Positions 1 through 9,250 are shown, counted from the first letter of the stretch. The stretch is 64,000 bases of DNA from Oasisia sp. SBJ-2009 (GCA_964017155.1 OZ024855.1:59867874-59931873); one strand, 5' to 3'. The notes: a model not told the origin generated them from the sequence alone. Translations and numbers: made by a program.

Positions 1-43
1 TGCGCGTGCGCGTGCGCGTGCGCGTGCGCGTGCGCGTGCGCGT

Positions 44-132
<89 letters not shown>
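1..132. repeat. (TGCGCG)8 followed by (GGCGCG)14 microsatellite
   Basis: Eight copies of TGCGCG (1-48) run directly into fourteen copies of GGCGCG (49-132). The first block strictly alternates pyrimidine and purine, the composition that favours Z-DNA. The second has G triplets that could support quadruplex formation. The array continues to the window edge, so its true length is unknown. Reading frames across it are repeat artefacts. Confidence 0.97.
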
Positions 133-135
<3 letters not shown>

Positions 136-475
136 TGGCGTGGCGTGGCGTGCGGTGCTGTGCGGTGCTGTGCAGTGCTGTGGTATGTTACTGTTTGCTG
201 TGGTGTCGTATGCTGTTGTGCGGTGTGCTTTGATGTTGTGTGCTGTGGTTTGGTGTTGTGTGTTACGGTTTGCTGTGGTGTTGTGTATTGTTGTGTGCTG
301 TGGTGTAGTGTGCTGTGGTTTGGTGTGCTCTGGTGTGTTACGGTTTCCTCTGGTGTCGTGTGATGTGGTGTGGTGTACTGTGGTGTGGCACACTGTGCTG
401 TGGTGTGCTGTGCTGTGCTGTGGTGTCGTGTCGTGTCGTGTCGTGTGATGTGGTGTGGTGTGGTGTGGTGTGCTG
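133..475. repeat. Degenerate GTG/CTG-rich minisatellite, left flank of the CGGTG array
   Basis: Irregular repeats of TGGTGTGCTG-like words. The plus strand is almost free of A, a strong strand asymmetry. Many words differ from CGGTGCGGTG by C-to-T at CpG, so this may be a decayed version of the perfect array to its right. No coding potential is claimed. Confidence 0.9.
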
Positions 476-1400
476 CGGTGCGGTGCGGTGCGGTGCGGTG
501 CGGTGCGGTGCGGTGCGGTGCGGTGCGGTGCGGTGCGGTGCGGTGCGGTGCGGTGCGGTGCGGTGCGGTGCGGTGCGGTGCGGTGCGGTGCGGTGCGGTG
601 CGGTGCGGTGCGGTGCGGTGCGGTGCGGTGCGGTGCGGTGCGGTGCGGTGCGGTGCGGTGCGGTGCGGTGCGGTGCGGTGCGGTGCGGTGCGGTGCGGTG
701 CGGTGCGGTGCGGTGCGGTGCGGTGCGGTGCGGTGCGGTGCGGTGCGGTGCGGTGCGGTGCGGTGCGGTGCGGTGCGGTGCGGTGCGGTGCGGTGCGGTG
801 CGGTGCGGTGCGGTGCGGTGCGGTGCGGTGCGGTGCGGTGCGGTGCGGTGCGGTGCGGTGCGGTGCGGTGCGGTGCGGTGCGGTGCGGTGCGGTGCGGTG
901 CGGTGCGGTGCGGTGCGGTGCGGTGCGGTGCGGTGCGGTGCGGTGCGGTGCGGTGCGGTGCGGTGCGGTGCGGTGCGGTGCGGTGCGGTGCGGTGCGGTG
1001 CGGTGCGGTGCGGTGCGGTGCGGTGCGGTGCGGTGCGGTGCGGTGCGGTGCGGTGCGGTGCGGTGCGGTGCGGTGCGGTGCGGTGCGGTGCGGTGCGGTG
1101 CGGTGCGGTGCGGTGCGGTGCGGTGCGGTGCGGTGCGGTGCGGTGCGGTGCGGTGCGGTGCGGTGCGGTGCGGTGCGGTGCGGTGCGGTGCGGTGCGGTG
1201 CGGTGCGGTGCGGTGCGGTGCGGTGCGGTGCGGTGCGGTGCGGTGCGGTGCGGTGCGGTGCGGTGCGGTGCGGTGCGGTGCGGTGCGGTGCGGTGCGGTG
1301 CGGTGCGGTGCGGTGCGGTGCGGTGCGGTGCGGTGCGGTGCGGTGCGGTGCGGTGCGGTGCGGTGCGGTGCGGTGCGGTGCGGTGCGGTGCGGTGCGGTG
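476..1400. repeat. Perfect (CGGTG)n pentanucleotide array, 185 copies
   Basis: 925 bp of uninterrupted CGGTG with no substitution that I could see. Such perfection in a CpG-rich sequence implies very recent expansion, conversion, or an assembly consensus effect. Because the next recognisable exon starts at about 1754 and is internal to a gene, the array probably lies in an intron of the chitinase-type gene. Confidence 0.97.
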
Positions 1401-1690
1401 TGTTACGGTTTCCTTTGGTGTGCTTTGGTGCGGTGTGCTGTTGTGTGGTGGGGTGTGCTGTGGTGTGGTACACTGTGGTGCGGTGTGCTGTTGTGTGCTG
1501 TTGTGTGCTGTTGTGTGCTGTTGTGTGCTGTTGTGTGCTGTGGTGTGCTGTGGTGTGTTACGATTTCCTCTGATGTGCTGTCGTGTGCTGTCGTGTGCTG
1601 TCGTGTGCTGTCGTGTGCTGTCGTGTGCTGTCGTGTGCTGTCGTGTGCTGTCGTGTGCTGACGTGTGCTGTCGTGTACTGTTGTGTGCGT
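1401..1690. repeat. Decamer minisatellite (TTGTGTGCTG / TCGTGTGCTG)
   Basis: After a short degenerate stretch there are several copies of TTGTGTGCTG (about 1491-1540), then at least eight of TCGTGTGCTG (about 1575-1670). The period is twice that of the CGGTG array, and the words are related to it. It ends about 60 bp before a predicted exon, close to where an acceptor's upstream region would lie. Confidence 0.93.
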
Positions 1691-1753
1691 GTCTGTTAGC
1701 AGTGGGCGAATATGTCGCATTGTTGATGTCGCAGATTTGCAAATAATTCATAG

Positions 1754-1860
1754 TAGGAAACGAGGATAATGTGAAATGGCACATTGAACAACAAGTACCA
1801 TACGCATACAAGGGAGACATGTGGGTTGGCTACGACAATGAAATTAGCTTACAGCGCAAG
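1754..1860 (+). CDS. GH18 chitinase-type gene, internal exon (C-terminal part of the barrel)
   Basis: Translation in the frame of GTG at 1771 gives VKWHIEQQ, VPYAY and WVGYD, ending in QRK. These match the GH18 chitinase segment just before the last strand of the TIM barrel, where VPYAY and WVGYD are family signatures. The acceptor is probably TTCATAG at 1747-1753 (a second AG lies 3 bp on). The exon ends in phase 0 at AAG with donor GTCAGT at 1861. The next exon at 2817 continues the same family segment in phase. Earlier exons, including the DxxDxDxE active site, would lie left of the window. The stretch is short but the match is specific. It could equally be a chitinase-like lectin or a decaying copy. 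Confidence 0.8.
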
Positions 1861-2816
1861 GTCAGTTTCAAGCTCGTGCAACTAATCACAATACAGTCAC
1901 ACGTTATTTGAAAAAACTCAGATTGTTTTACTTTTTATATTCTTTAAATTATGTAATATGAGTTTCAATACTATGTCAAATAATTGCCATTTGTTCATTT
2001 CCATTGTTTGCCTTCTGCAACTTCCTGTCACATTTATTATAACACACCCTGAGTATAAGTTTGTTGCTTTTGAACCATTTACTTGTATATATTTATTATA
2101 ATGACTCATCATTTATTATTTGCACACGCATACACACACATACATATATATCTTAAAACACATCTTGTTTTGCGAATAGGAATATATGATGGCTACACTA
2201 TGTACTTTGTTGCCAGTGACTCTAAGCAGTAGCGAACACAAAATATGCCATGCATAACACACACATTCTATGTACAACTTTATTTGTATCGTGTTCCTCT
2301 CGATTCAGACTTACACGTTTAAAATCTGGCATGGTGTTATGCAGCGTACATTTTATGTATAATGCCGGTCCAAACGACAATGCCTTTACAGAGATAAATA
2401 AATAGATACAATTATGACATCATGTTGTACAGTGTGGATTAAAATGTGTAGAAGTGCCGTCGCCGTAGCAAAGTATATTCTGAGTTGGACGAATTGAGAG
2501 TCGTCTTACGACACATCAGACCTTTTATCAGAGTTGTGGCGAACATGCAACTTAAATGACGTATCTTCAACAGGGTTATCTTACTATAAAGGCGGACGTA
2601 ACTTTCTTGATTGTACTTACTAATTGGTAGCATTTATTATATAACCTTTGTTTTATGCAAGATCAGTTTGTTGTTCTGATGTGAATAAAATATGGGCAGA
2701 TTGCAAGCAAAATCAAAATATGTTTACGACACGCGTAAAGTATTAATCGCCTTTTTGCCAGTTCTGAGGATTGGATAAGAACTTACCTTTATATTTTATA
2801 TTATACGAAACAACAG
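1861..2816 (+). other. Intron between two GH18 exons
   Basis: A 956-bp AT-rich stretch between donor AAG|GTCAGT and acceptor CAACAG|GTT, phase 0. It contains no ORF, transposon or repeat that I recognise. The short minus-strand frames within it are AT-rich chance frames. Confidence 0.65.
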
Positions 2817-2965
2817 GTTGAGTGGATTATGAACGAAAATCTTGGTGGTTGGATGGTCTTGGATTTAGCCTCGGATGACTTTACCGGAAAGTTCTGTCAT
2901 GCCGGCCCATACCCGCTAATCAGGCGACTAAACAAGGCCCTGACAAACGAAGCCTTCAGCATGCG
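2817..2965 (+). CDS. GH18 chitinase-type gene, following exon (last barrel strand)
   Basis: The frame starts GTT GAG TGG and encodes VEWIMNEN, LGGWMV, SDDFTGKFC and GPYPLIRRLNKAL. This is the GH18 C-terminal signature (usually KVxWIKxxxLGGxMVWALDLDDFxGxFC...YPL). Acceptor ACAACAG ends at 2816; donor CG|GTAAGA follows 2965. The exon is 149 bp, starts in phase 0 and leaves two bases of a codon. An odd point: the family tryptophan in the MVW segment, which lies under the sugar in the -1 subsite, is Leu here (TTG rather than TGG). That argues for a non-catalytic chitinase-like protein or a pseudogene. There is no frameshift or stop within the exon. Confidence 0.83.
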
Positions 2966-4508
2966 GTAAGAATAAAAAACCTTAACGGTGGAAGGTCAAG
3001 GGTCAATGGCAAGTGGCGCCACAGCAGATATGTGGATATGTGATGAGCTACACAATTAAAATATTTACATAATAATAATTAGGTAACTTATATTGCTCCT
3101 ATATGTATTACTTTGTTGGTGTTACACAGTCACATGTTGTATGTTGCATGTCTTGGTTAGCATAACACAGATTACAGAGTGAACTTCACTATTTACGTAT
3201 ATAGGGGAAGGTTTCATCGAAAATATATTTGTTTTGTTTTTGCTATGAAATAGTTAGTAAACTAAGGCTAGATGCATGGCATTTTGCAAAAGATCAACAT
3301 GTCAAAATATGACACGACATTACACACTCGATATTCCTTTTCCCGCATATAGAGCAAGGAAATACATAAGTATAGTAGATAAAAACAAGAACAAGTGAAG
3401 TATTAAAATATTTATGAAGCCCTATACTGAAATGAAGCGACAATACTATGCTGAAATTAGTAGAACACAGGTCTCTGGTAGCATGAGTTTATTTCTGTTA
3501 ATGTTAAAGGTACCAAGGTAGAAGTTCCGGGATGATGGTTGAAGCTGGATGCTGCTGGCTGTTGCTGGCTACTGCTGGATGCTGCTGGATGCTCGTTGCT
3601 GCCATACATATTTCACACGAATGTGGGTGATAATGAATTACTTTAATAACTGTGTAGAAAATAACTTACGGAAAAAAAGGACTGAAAGGTGGCTACCGCC
3701 ATGCCTGTTTGAGAAGAAGGTCGGTGATAATTGGTGGCTGTGATACCAAAAAGGTGGCTAAGGAAGCTTACATAAGTATGTAATCAGGTTAGCTAACGAG
3801 AAAGAAGTAATATTCATATAGTTGACTAGTTACTTAACAGCTACTTAACAGTTAGATACACACGCACGCACTGGTACTGGATAATTGTGCTATGCATGTG
3901 CAGAAATCAAACATGTCAATTTATATAATACTAATTGCTAGCCAATTTGAACAGCATCTCTTCACTGCTTCCTTTTATATATGCGTACTTAGTACAATGG
4001 ATACCACAAATGTATGAGTCCCAACTGCCACTGTCAACTAAAATGTTAAAACATACTATGACAATACCAATCTTTCCAAACACTGTTATGTTTCATAGGG
4101 TATGGTGTTAATCTTAACGGCGTTGATGCTTCGTGTTACACGCTTTTAATATGATCACAATTAATTTACACACAGTATTAATTGCAGTGCGAATATGAGT
4201 TGTTTAGTAGTAGCAATGCCATTTATCTTTACTGGTTTCGCTACTATGAAATATTTATATTTTATAACACTTTTACAAACGTTTCGGCATATAAGCATTT
4301 TTATGTTTCACCCTCGGAGGGTAGTCGTGAACATTTGCATCATATTGATACATCTTAATAACATAAAATCAAATAGCTTAATAACAAATATTTGTTGCCG
4401 TTTTTAATGAAAAATCACATACAATGTCATTTGTTATCAACCTATGATATGCATTGTTTTTTCCAAAACGCGATATATCCGTGACGAGGTTACCATCAGG
4501 AAATTAAG
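2966..4508. other. AT-rich intron or intergenic stretch without recognisable genes
   Basis: About 1.5 kb of AT-rich DNA. At about 3547-3600 there is a short imperfect GCTGGATGCT/GCTGGCT minisatellite. Short frames around 3549-3743 and 4195-4407 have no recognisable motif and look like chance. If the CBM14-like exon belongs to the same gene as the GH18 exons, this is intron, and a small linker exon should be hidden here because the exon phases at 2965 and about 4637 do not join directly. Confidence 0.5.
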
Positions 4509-4525
4509 CTTTTACTACTACTACC

Positions 4526-4571
<46 letters not shown>

Positions 4572-4630
4572 CTGCTGTTGTTGTTGCTGCTGCTGTGCTG
4601 CTGCTACTGCTGCTACTACTGCTGCTACTA
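4509..4630. repeat. Interrupted CTA/CTG/TTG trinucleotide repeat
   Basis: About 120 bp of CTA, CTG and TTG triplets (CAG/TAG on the other strand). It lies immediately before AAACAG at 4631-4636, the proposed acceptor of a CBM14-like exon. It would serve as the pyrimidine-containing tract. The poly-Cys reading on the plus strand is not credible as protein. Confidence 0.93.
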
Positions 4631-4636
4631 AAACAG

Positions 4637-4806
4637 TGCGAACGATTTCCTTTGTAGAACCACATACAGACTTCTGCAGGAATAAGATAAATGGCCTATA
4701 TCAAGTCCAAGGCGACTGCTTCAAATTCATAAATTATTATAATAACAGGAAGTATCTGACGGCTTCTCTGAGCGGTTTGATGTTTGACCTGAACAACTGT
4801 TGCGAC
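4637..4806 (+). pseudogene. CBM14 (peritrophin-A, chitin-binding) exon, degenerate
   Basis: In the frame of GTG at 4636 the plus strand encodes DFCRNKINGLY, GDCFKF, NNRKYL, SGLMFD and NNCCD. The order and spacing (FC, NGLY, GDC-x2-F, GLMFD, CCD) are those of a peritrophin-A chitin-binding domain, commonly found C-terminal to GH18 in invertebrate chitinases. Two of the six conserved cysteines appear replaced: the third by Tyr (TAT for TGT) and the fourth by Ser (TCT for TGT), so the fold is probably destabilised. The acceptor may be AAACAG at 4631-4636. The 3' end is unclear because a foreign antisense ORF starts around 4.8 kb. It lies on the same strand as and downstream of the GH18 exons, so I infer one gene, but a linking exon was not found. 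Confidence 0.62.
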
Positions 4807-5095
4807 TGCACACGCCTCTTAGAACAGGACGCCCTGACATGTTTCTTTCTCCATTTGTTTTCCTTGCTATCATCCTCCCTCCTCTCTCCATCCCCTTCAC
4901 AAGATCCGTTAGCTTAGCTAGCTCTGCCGTCAGACAGTCCACTTTCCAACACCCTAAACATTGGAAAGTAAACCCTTCCTCCGTTGTCTTTGACCAAGAC
5001 TTTCCGCACCCCGATAAGGCAAAATCCACCAAGCTGTGGCAGTGATCACACAGCAAGTGCCTCCTTGCCTTCACTTGCCGCTTGGAAGGTGCCAT
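4800..5095 (-). pseudogene. Zinc-finger plus coiled-coil ORF fragment, probably from a retroelement ORF1
   Basis: The minus-strand frame opens with ATG at 5095 (an upstream ATG exists at 5110). The N-terminus is basic (MAPSKRQVKARR), followed by a CDHC...CLGC pair of Cys-x2-Cys motifs about 27 residues apart (PHD- or zinc-ribbon-like). A short heptad-like helix follows (CLTAELAKLTDLVKGM). Zinc finger plus coiled coil is an arrangement seen in some LINE ORF1 and other retroelement nucleic-acid-binding proteins. I do not recognise the exact family. The C-terminal part of the open frame runs antisense into the CBM14-like exon and is unlikely to be original coding sequence, so the junction near 4.8 kb may mark an insertion boundary. 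Confidence 0.45.
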
Positions 5096-5320
5096 AATAC
5101 GATTGATCAAATCAACTTAGTTTATACCAACTTAGTCTTTAGAAAGACTGTTTGTTTATTGTGTACAGCAACTGCAGCACACTACGTGTTATTAACAACT
5201 TACTGAGATACAGCGAATAAATACATATATTCGGGCTTGCTGGCACCTTAGAATTTGCACAGCATGCCAGGGACATACGTAGTTAAATCAGGGATGGTCT
5301 CTTAATGATCGTTGACCCTG

Positions 5321-5582
5321 AAAACATGGTTGTGGACACATTATTTGTGCAGTTATGTGCAATATTGGCCGATATATAGTGAAAAATAGATTTTTCAATA
5401 ATGGCGGCACTAATTTGCACATTAGTCTGTCACAGACACATGTGATCATGTCAATTTGTTTTTATTATGTTCGCTTACCTTCAAAACATGGGTCTATACA
5501 CATTATTTTGTCAGATATCTGCAATATTGGCTGATATATAGTGATAAATTAATTTTTCAATAATGGCGACACTAATTTGCAT
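5321..5582. repeat. Two diverged direct copies of a ~100-bp sequence (5321-5420, 5483-5582)
   Basis: Both copies share AAAACATGG..., GCAATATTGGC, GATATATAGTGA, TTTTTCAATAATGGCG and ACTAATTTGCA in the same order, 162 bp apart. They differ by many substitutions, so the duplication is old. No protein is encoded. I see nothing else in 5100-5860. Confidence 0.85.
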
Positions 5583-7019
5583 ATAAATGATACGTGGGAC
5601 ATTTTACTGACTTGCTAACATAACAAACCGTTTTCTACGTATTTTTGTGATACCAATTAAAAGTATATTTCACGGGTGCACGGTACCCCCCTCTTCCGAC
5701 TAGACTAATACAGATCTTGTAACTTTGACAATATCGTATAAAGTAATAAAACATGTTTGCCTTTTAACAAATGTTTTTCTCCTGTCCAGGCACACAGACT
5801 CACTTCTCATAGAGCGCCGCCTCATATTGCCAGGGATTTATCCCACTTACGTCAACAAGTAATCAGCTAGGGCCTCTCGTAGCAACTTAGCTGCAACTTG
5901 TGGTTATGGTTGAGGGTAGCTTCCTGGTCGTGCAGATGTTTTTGGAGGCGCCAGGGCGCTTTAACCAACAGCTTTCTCTCATCGTAATAGTCTCCTGTTG
6001 CCTTCGGAATGTACTTCTGCCCACACTGTCGTCTCAGAACATTGTGCCGCCATACGGCTGTCGTAATTACCTTATCAGCATGTTCAGGGTGAAGCTCGAT
6101 GTGGCGGTGAAAGATGCGACATTTGATTGCCAAAATGCCACAAGTATTCTCAACAATTCTGCGGGCACGGGAGAGGCGGGAGTTAAATATGGGCTGGCGT
6201 CTTGTCAGACGCTGGGAACTGTAGGGTTTTGGAAGATTTAGTGTGAGTGGGAAAGCATCGTGTCCAACCAGGAAATAGGGAACGTCGCCCTCGATCCCTT
6301 TATCGGGGAGTCTTTTGGGCTGTCACGCGCGTTGTCTTTGTCTTCAAAGTTCAGTTTAAAATCACAATTTCGCCAGATTCCGCCGTCACATGCTTTTCCC
6401 TCTGCACCCACATTGGCGTATATGAATTCATAATTATGGTCAACGATTGCCAGAAGTACCAAAGAATAATATTTGTTGTAGTTCCAGTAGAAGGTGCCAG
6501 AACCTGGTGGGCAGTAGATGGCGAAGTGCTTGTCATCGATTGCCCCCAGGCAGTTGGGAACATTCCACCGGCGCTCGAACCCTTGTGAGATATTCTGCCA
6601 TTCCGCCGTGGCAGTCGGGGTCTGAAAAGCAAAGTTTTTTTCTTATCTAGTGGGAAAAATAGAGAACATTTCACAAATAACAATATAGAATAACACGTTA
6701 AAGACGACAGTGATAGAGCAGCCAACACGATTTTAAATAAATATTTTCACAAATATTTCTTATTGCAAACTTTAGACCAGAATTAATGTTGTGTGTTGAC
6801 GAAATCGCACGTTATTGCGTACAGTAAGACAATCTTCCCACCTTCAGGTAAGCCCGTTGAAGCTTCGCCACGATGGCCTCAAGCCGGGAACTCACTAAGC
6901 CGGCCGGTTATGTGAGTTCCAAAAATCGTGGAATCGGCCGGCACGACGTCGGCCGGCGGTATCAAATATGTTTGATATTACCGGTGGGCCGACGGCCGCC
7001 GGCCGCCCGACGCCCGGCC

Positions 7020-7101
7020 GGCAGATCCTCTGAGACATTGCCACAAAAGCGTTTCTTGCAGCAACACAAATCGGCATTAATTCATCCTCTGAGTCCGCCA
7101 T
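7020..7101 (-). pseudogene. Second Harbinger-type N-terminal exon inside the foldback element
   Basis: The minus strand from ATG at 7101 reads MADSEDELMPIC then VAARNAFVAMSQRI. This parallels the N-terminus of the host relic, MSESDDSANVYIAANIFTTTMQ (acidic start, AA-x2-F-x3-M-Q). It then runs into the GGCCGGC repeats and is lost. The likely meaning is that the foldback element is an internally deleted derivative of a related Harbinger element that kept part of exon 1. The evidence is a short similarity only. Confidence 0.4.
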
Positions 7102-7207
7102 GAGGAACTTTTGGATGTATGTCACCTGGGCGAGCACATTGAATACCTCAAATGAATATGGACAAAAAATCAAACTAATTTGAATTAAAATTAATACCGC
7201 TTAAATT

Positions 7208-7347
7208 ATGAAATCGGCCGGCTATGTGTGTTCGAAAAATCGTAGAATCGGGCGGGCAAAGGGCGGCCGGTCGGCCGGTTCTGTGAGTTCCAAAATGACC
7301 AAACCGGCCGACGGCCCGATGTTCCCACGACGACCGGCCGATTTCAT
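7208..7347. repeat. 140-bp inverted-ended GC-rich segment nested in the foldback element
   Basis: Perfect 14-bp inverted ends (ATGAAATCGGCCGG at 7208-7221 and its complement at 7334-7347) bracket several GGCCGG palindromes. Its flanks are AT-rich on the left, so it may be a separate insertion or a duplicated terminus of the larger element. Confidence 0.65.
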
Positions 7348-7686
7348 TTGTCGTGCGTCGGCCGGCCGGTTCAGTGAGTTCCTGCCTTCACACGGGTCCG
7401 CGATGATACGTCTTGCCGTCGACAGCCCGACGCGGAACTGGTGGTGAACAGACCTGAACCGTCTCCTGCCAAGCATAAATAGAAGATATTAGAAAACAAA
7501 CCATATTTCATTAGGCACTTTCACATAAAGAGTAAATAAAGTTGGAAATTATCAAATATAACAAGGAATCAAATGTAGTGCCTTTCAGTTTAATTGAAAA
7601 TTAAAAATAAATTGCCATTCCATCCCCAAAAAAGATTATCAATCACAGAAAGAAAACCAATGGCACCACCGCCTTTGTATACATTT

Positions 7687-8054
7687 AGGCGTACAATGTC
7701 TGATTTAGAAAACCGCGTCCTCTCGCATTTAGAAGTGCAAAATCGACTAGATAATTTGTTTTGGTAATAAATAAACTGAATTGAACCTGACCTTCTTCCC
7801 GACGCGAAATCGGAATGATTGGGTGTACAATTGCATGGTGGTTGTAAAAATGTTTGCTGCGATGTATACATTTGCGCTGTCGTCGGATTCTGACATCAGA
7901 AGACAAGACGGGCGGTGGGGACGCTGTTGAGATGTGTTCGCGGTGACGTTCACAACTTCTGGACTTCTAGGGCGGAACATGTTTGCGGAGGGGGTGTTAC
8001 TTCAGAGTATAAATGCGAGAGGGCGCGGTTTTCTAAATCAGACATTGTACGCCT
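7687..8054. repeat. 45-bp inverted repeat pair (7687-7731, 8010-8054)
   Basis: The two arms match at 44 of 45 positions, and weaker similarity continues on both sides, with a 6-bp gap beyond one end. Each arm contains an ATG opening the same short reading (MSDLENR-x-LSHL), one on plus and one on minus. The high identity suggests a recent inverted duplication or a foldback element. The 278-bp loop between them holds part of the Harbinger N-terminal exon. Confidence 0.92.
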
Positions 8055-8179
8055 GAATTTCAAAGGATTCGGTACCCGCTTGTGAACTAGATAGTCATAC
8101 CCATACACACGCTCAGCACATTTCTGCCCATAGTAATTGGTCACCATGTCCATCAATGTGACCAGCATACACATTGTTT

Positions 8180-8960
8180 AATCCTCACACATTAATGCAG
8201 TGCTTGTATATTATGCTCTTTTAAGGCATTCATCTTCCGGGGAACATTGTAATAAAACCCGATCTGACCCTTTCTCGGACATCGATGTGTTGAGCATAAT
8301 GAATGGATGTGGATTCACGATGACTATCATGTTACGCCGAACTTAAACATCTTAATTGGGTGAATGTTAGCACAACTCATGATATGTGACATGGAGGTGA
8401 AAACTGGTATCAAGGTTGGTGTGGTGCATTTTTGGAGACATCAACACTTTCGCTCGTGTACATTATAATATATTAGCATACCGACACCTACATCGACTGC
8501 TCGAGAGTTAGAAACAAACGCTACACGACTTCTTTGTTTTTCAGTTTGAGTATTGTACGAAATGGTACATCGAATGATGTAAAAGCACCGTCATCAATCA
8601 ACCACTCACTTAGGTTAGATAACAATTATATCAGTTACAAATAACTAAGAGTTGAAGTGGTGGGTAAACCATGGAAGGAATCTGCAAGCCGGCCATTTAA
8701 CCTCCAACCCCTGTCGAGGAGGAAGCGGTGTGATTTCCCAGTGTTTTAGCAGCGAAAGCACTTTATTCTCCTCCCGACCATGGCTACCTAAACTAAATTA
8801 CAACGTCACAGGTTAACACTTAAAATGCAACTTTCGAGGAAAGTGCAGTCGCTGCTGCGACTTCTTTTTGTACGGGTGTAACGTGCTCCGGTTCAAGGAT
8901 AACATCAAAAGAAACCTGAAGCTGAGAGACAAAAAGACCGACTAGTGGACAAGTGACAGA
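8180..8960. other. No recognisable gene or repeat
   Basis: About 780 bp of mixed composition. A short Cys-rich plus-strand reading around 8826-8940 is closed upstream by TAA, has no clear splice acceptor in frame, and is not claimed as an exon. Confidence 0.5.
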
Positions 8961-8965
8961 AAGCA

Positions 8966-9125
8966 GTAATTAAGCACACGGAGAAGACTCGCCTGAGACG
9001 CGCTTACGACGCGTTTTCGATGCGTATTGACAGCGTCTTTAGCGAGTCTTGAGCGAGTCGTGAGCGAGTCTTTCTTGAGTTGATTTGCCCGCACACCGCG
9101 AAGACTCGCTAACGACGCACTAATG
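8966..9125. repeat. GCGAGTCTT-rich segment, relative of the hairpin element at 10.4 kb
   Basis: Contains GCACACGGAGAAGACTCGC near 8975, several GCGAGTC(TT) words at 9040-9070, and at 9087-9110 a 24-bp copy of the terminal sequence of the hairpin element at 10408-10514 (CCGCACACCGCGAAGACTCG). Together with the inverted copy at 10488-10514 it could form the left end of a larger element spanning about 9087-10514. Confidence 0.6.
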
Positions 9126-9127
9126 AC

Positions 9128-9250
<123 letters not shown>

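Larger units (their letters stand above)
6887..7382. mobile_element. GGCCGGC-rich foldback element inserted in the Harbinger gene
   Basis: The ends are inverted repeats of 21 bp (6887-6907 and 7362-7382; 19 of 21 match) starting GGAACTCACT. The interior repeats CCGGCCGGTT-x3-GTGAGTTCC-like words, and a second inverted pair of 14 bp lies at 7208-7221/7334-7347 (ATGAAATCGGCCGG). A near-palindrome sits at 6958-6984 (GGTATCAAA...TTTGATA). The element separates two segments of the transposase that are adjacent in family order. I could not define a target-site duplication, so the superfamily is open. It carries a second transposase-like first exon (about 7020-7101). Confidence 0.6.
5867..7900 (-). 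pseudogene. PIF/Harbinger transposase (DDE_Tnp_4), broken, with introns
   Basis: Minus-strand pieces occur in transposase order. At about 7770-7895 lies an N-terminal exon (MSESDDSANVYIAANIF, then HPIIPISRREEGQ in another frame). At 7383-7462 is an HTH-type segment (QFRVGLSTARRII) after acceptor TTGGCAG. At 6842-6886 is EAIVAKLQRAYLK with donor AAG|GTGGGA. An intron spans 6622-6841. The nuclease exon is 6621-5867 (WNVPNCLGAIDDKHF, VLLAIVDHNYEFIY, VGHDAFPL, RRIVENTCGIL). The DDE triad is visible as D near 6537, D near 6257 and E near 6150, but a one-base frame break at about 6271-6283 separates the first D from the other two. A 496-bp foldback insertion at 6887-7382 also interrupts the gene. 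PIF/Harbinger transposases cut and paste DNA with a separate MADF/Myb-like partner. A MADF exon lies 2 kb away at 10077-10230, but no link is proven. Not functional as written. Confidence 0.85.

Noticed and set aside
6..1746. Long open frames (up to about 458 codons) of GAVRC or GRGR repeats
   Set aside because: They are readings of CGGTG and GGCGCG repeats, open in several frames at once, with no real domain.
8826..8940. Cys-rich plus-strand exon
   Set aside because: TAA closes the frame just upstream, there is no good in-frame acceptor, and no family was recognised.
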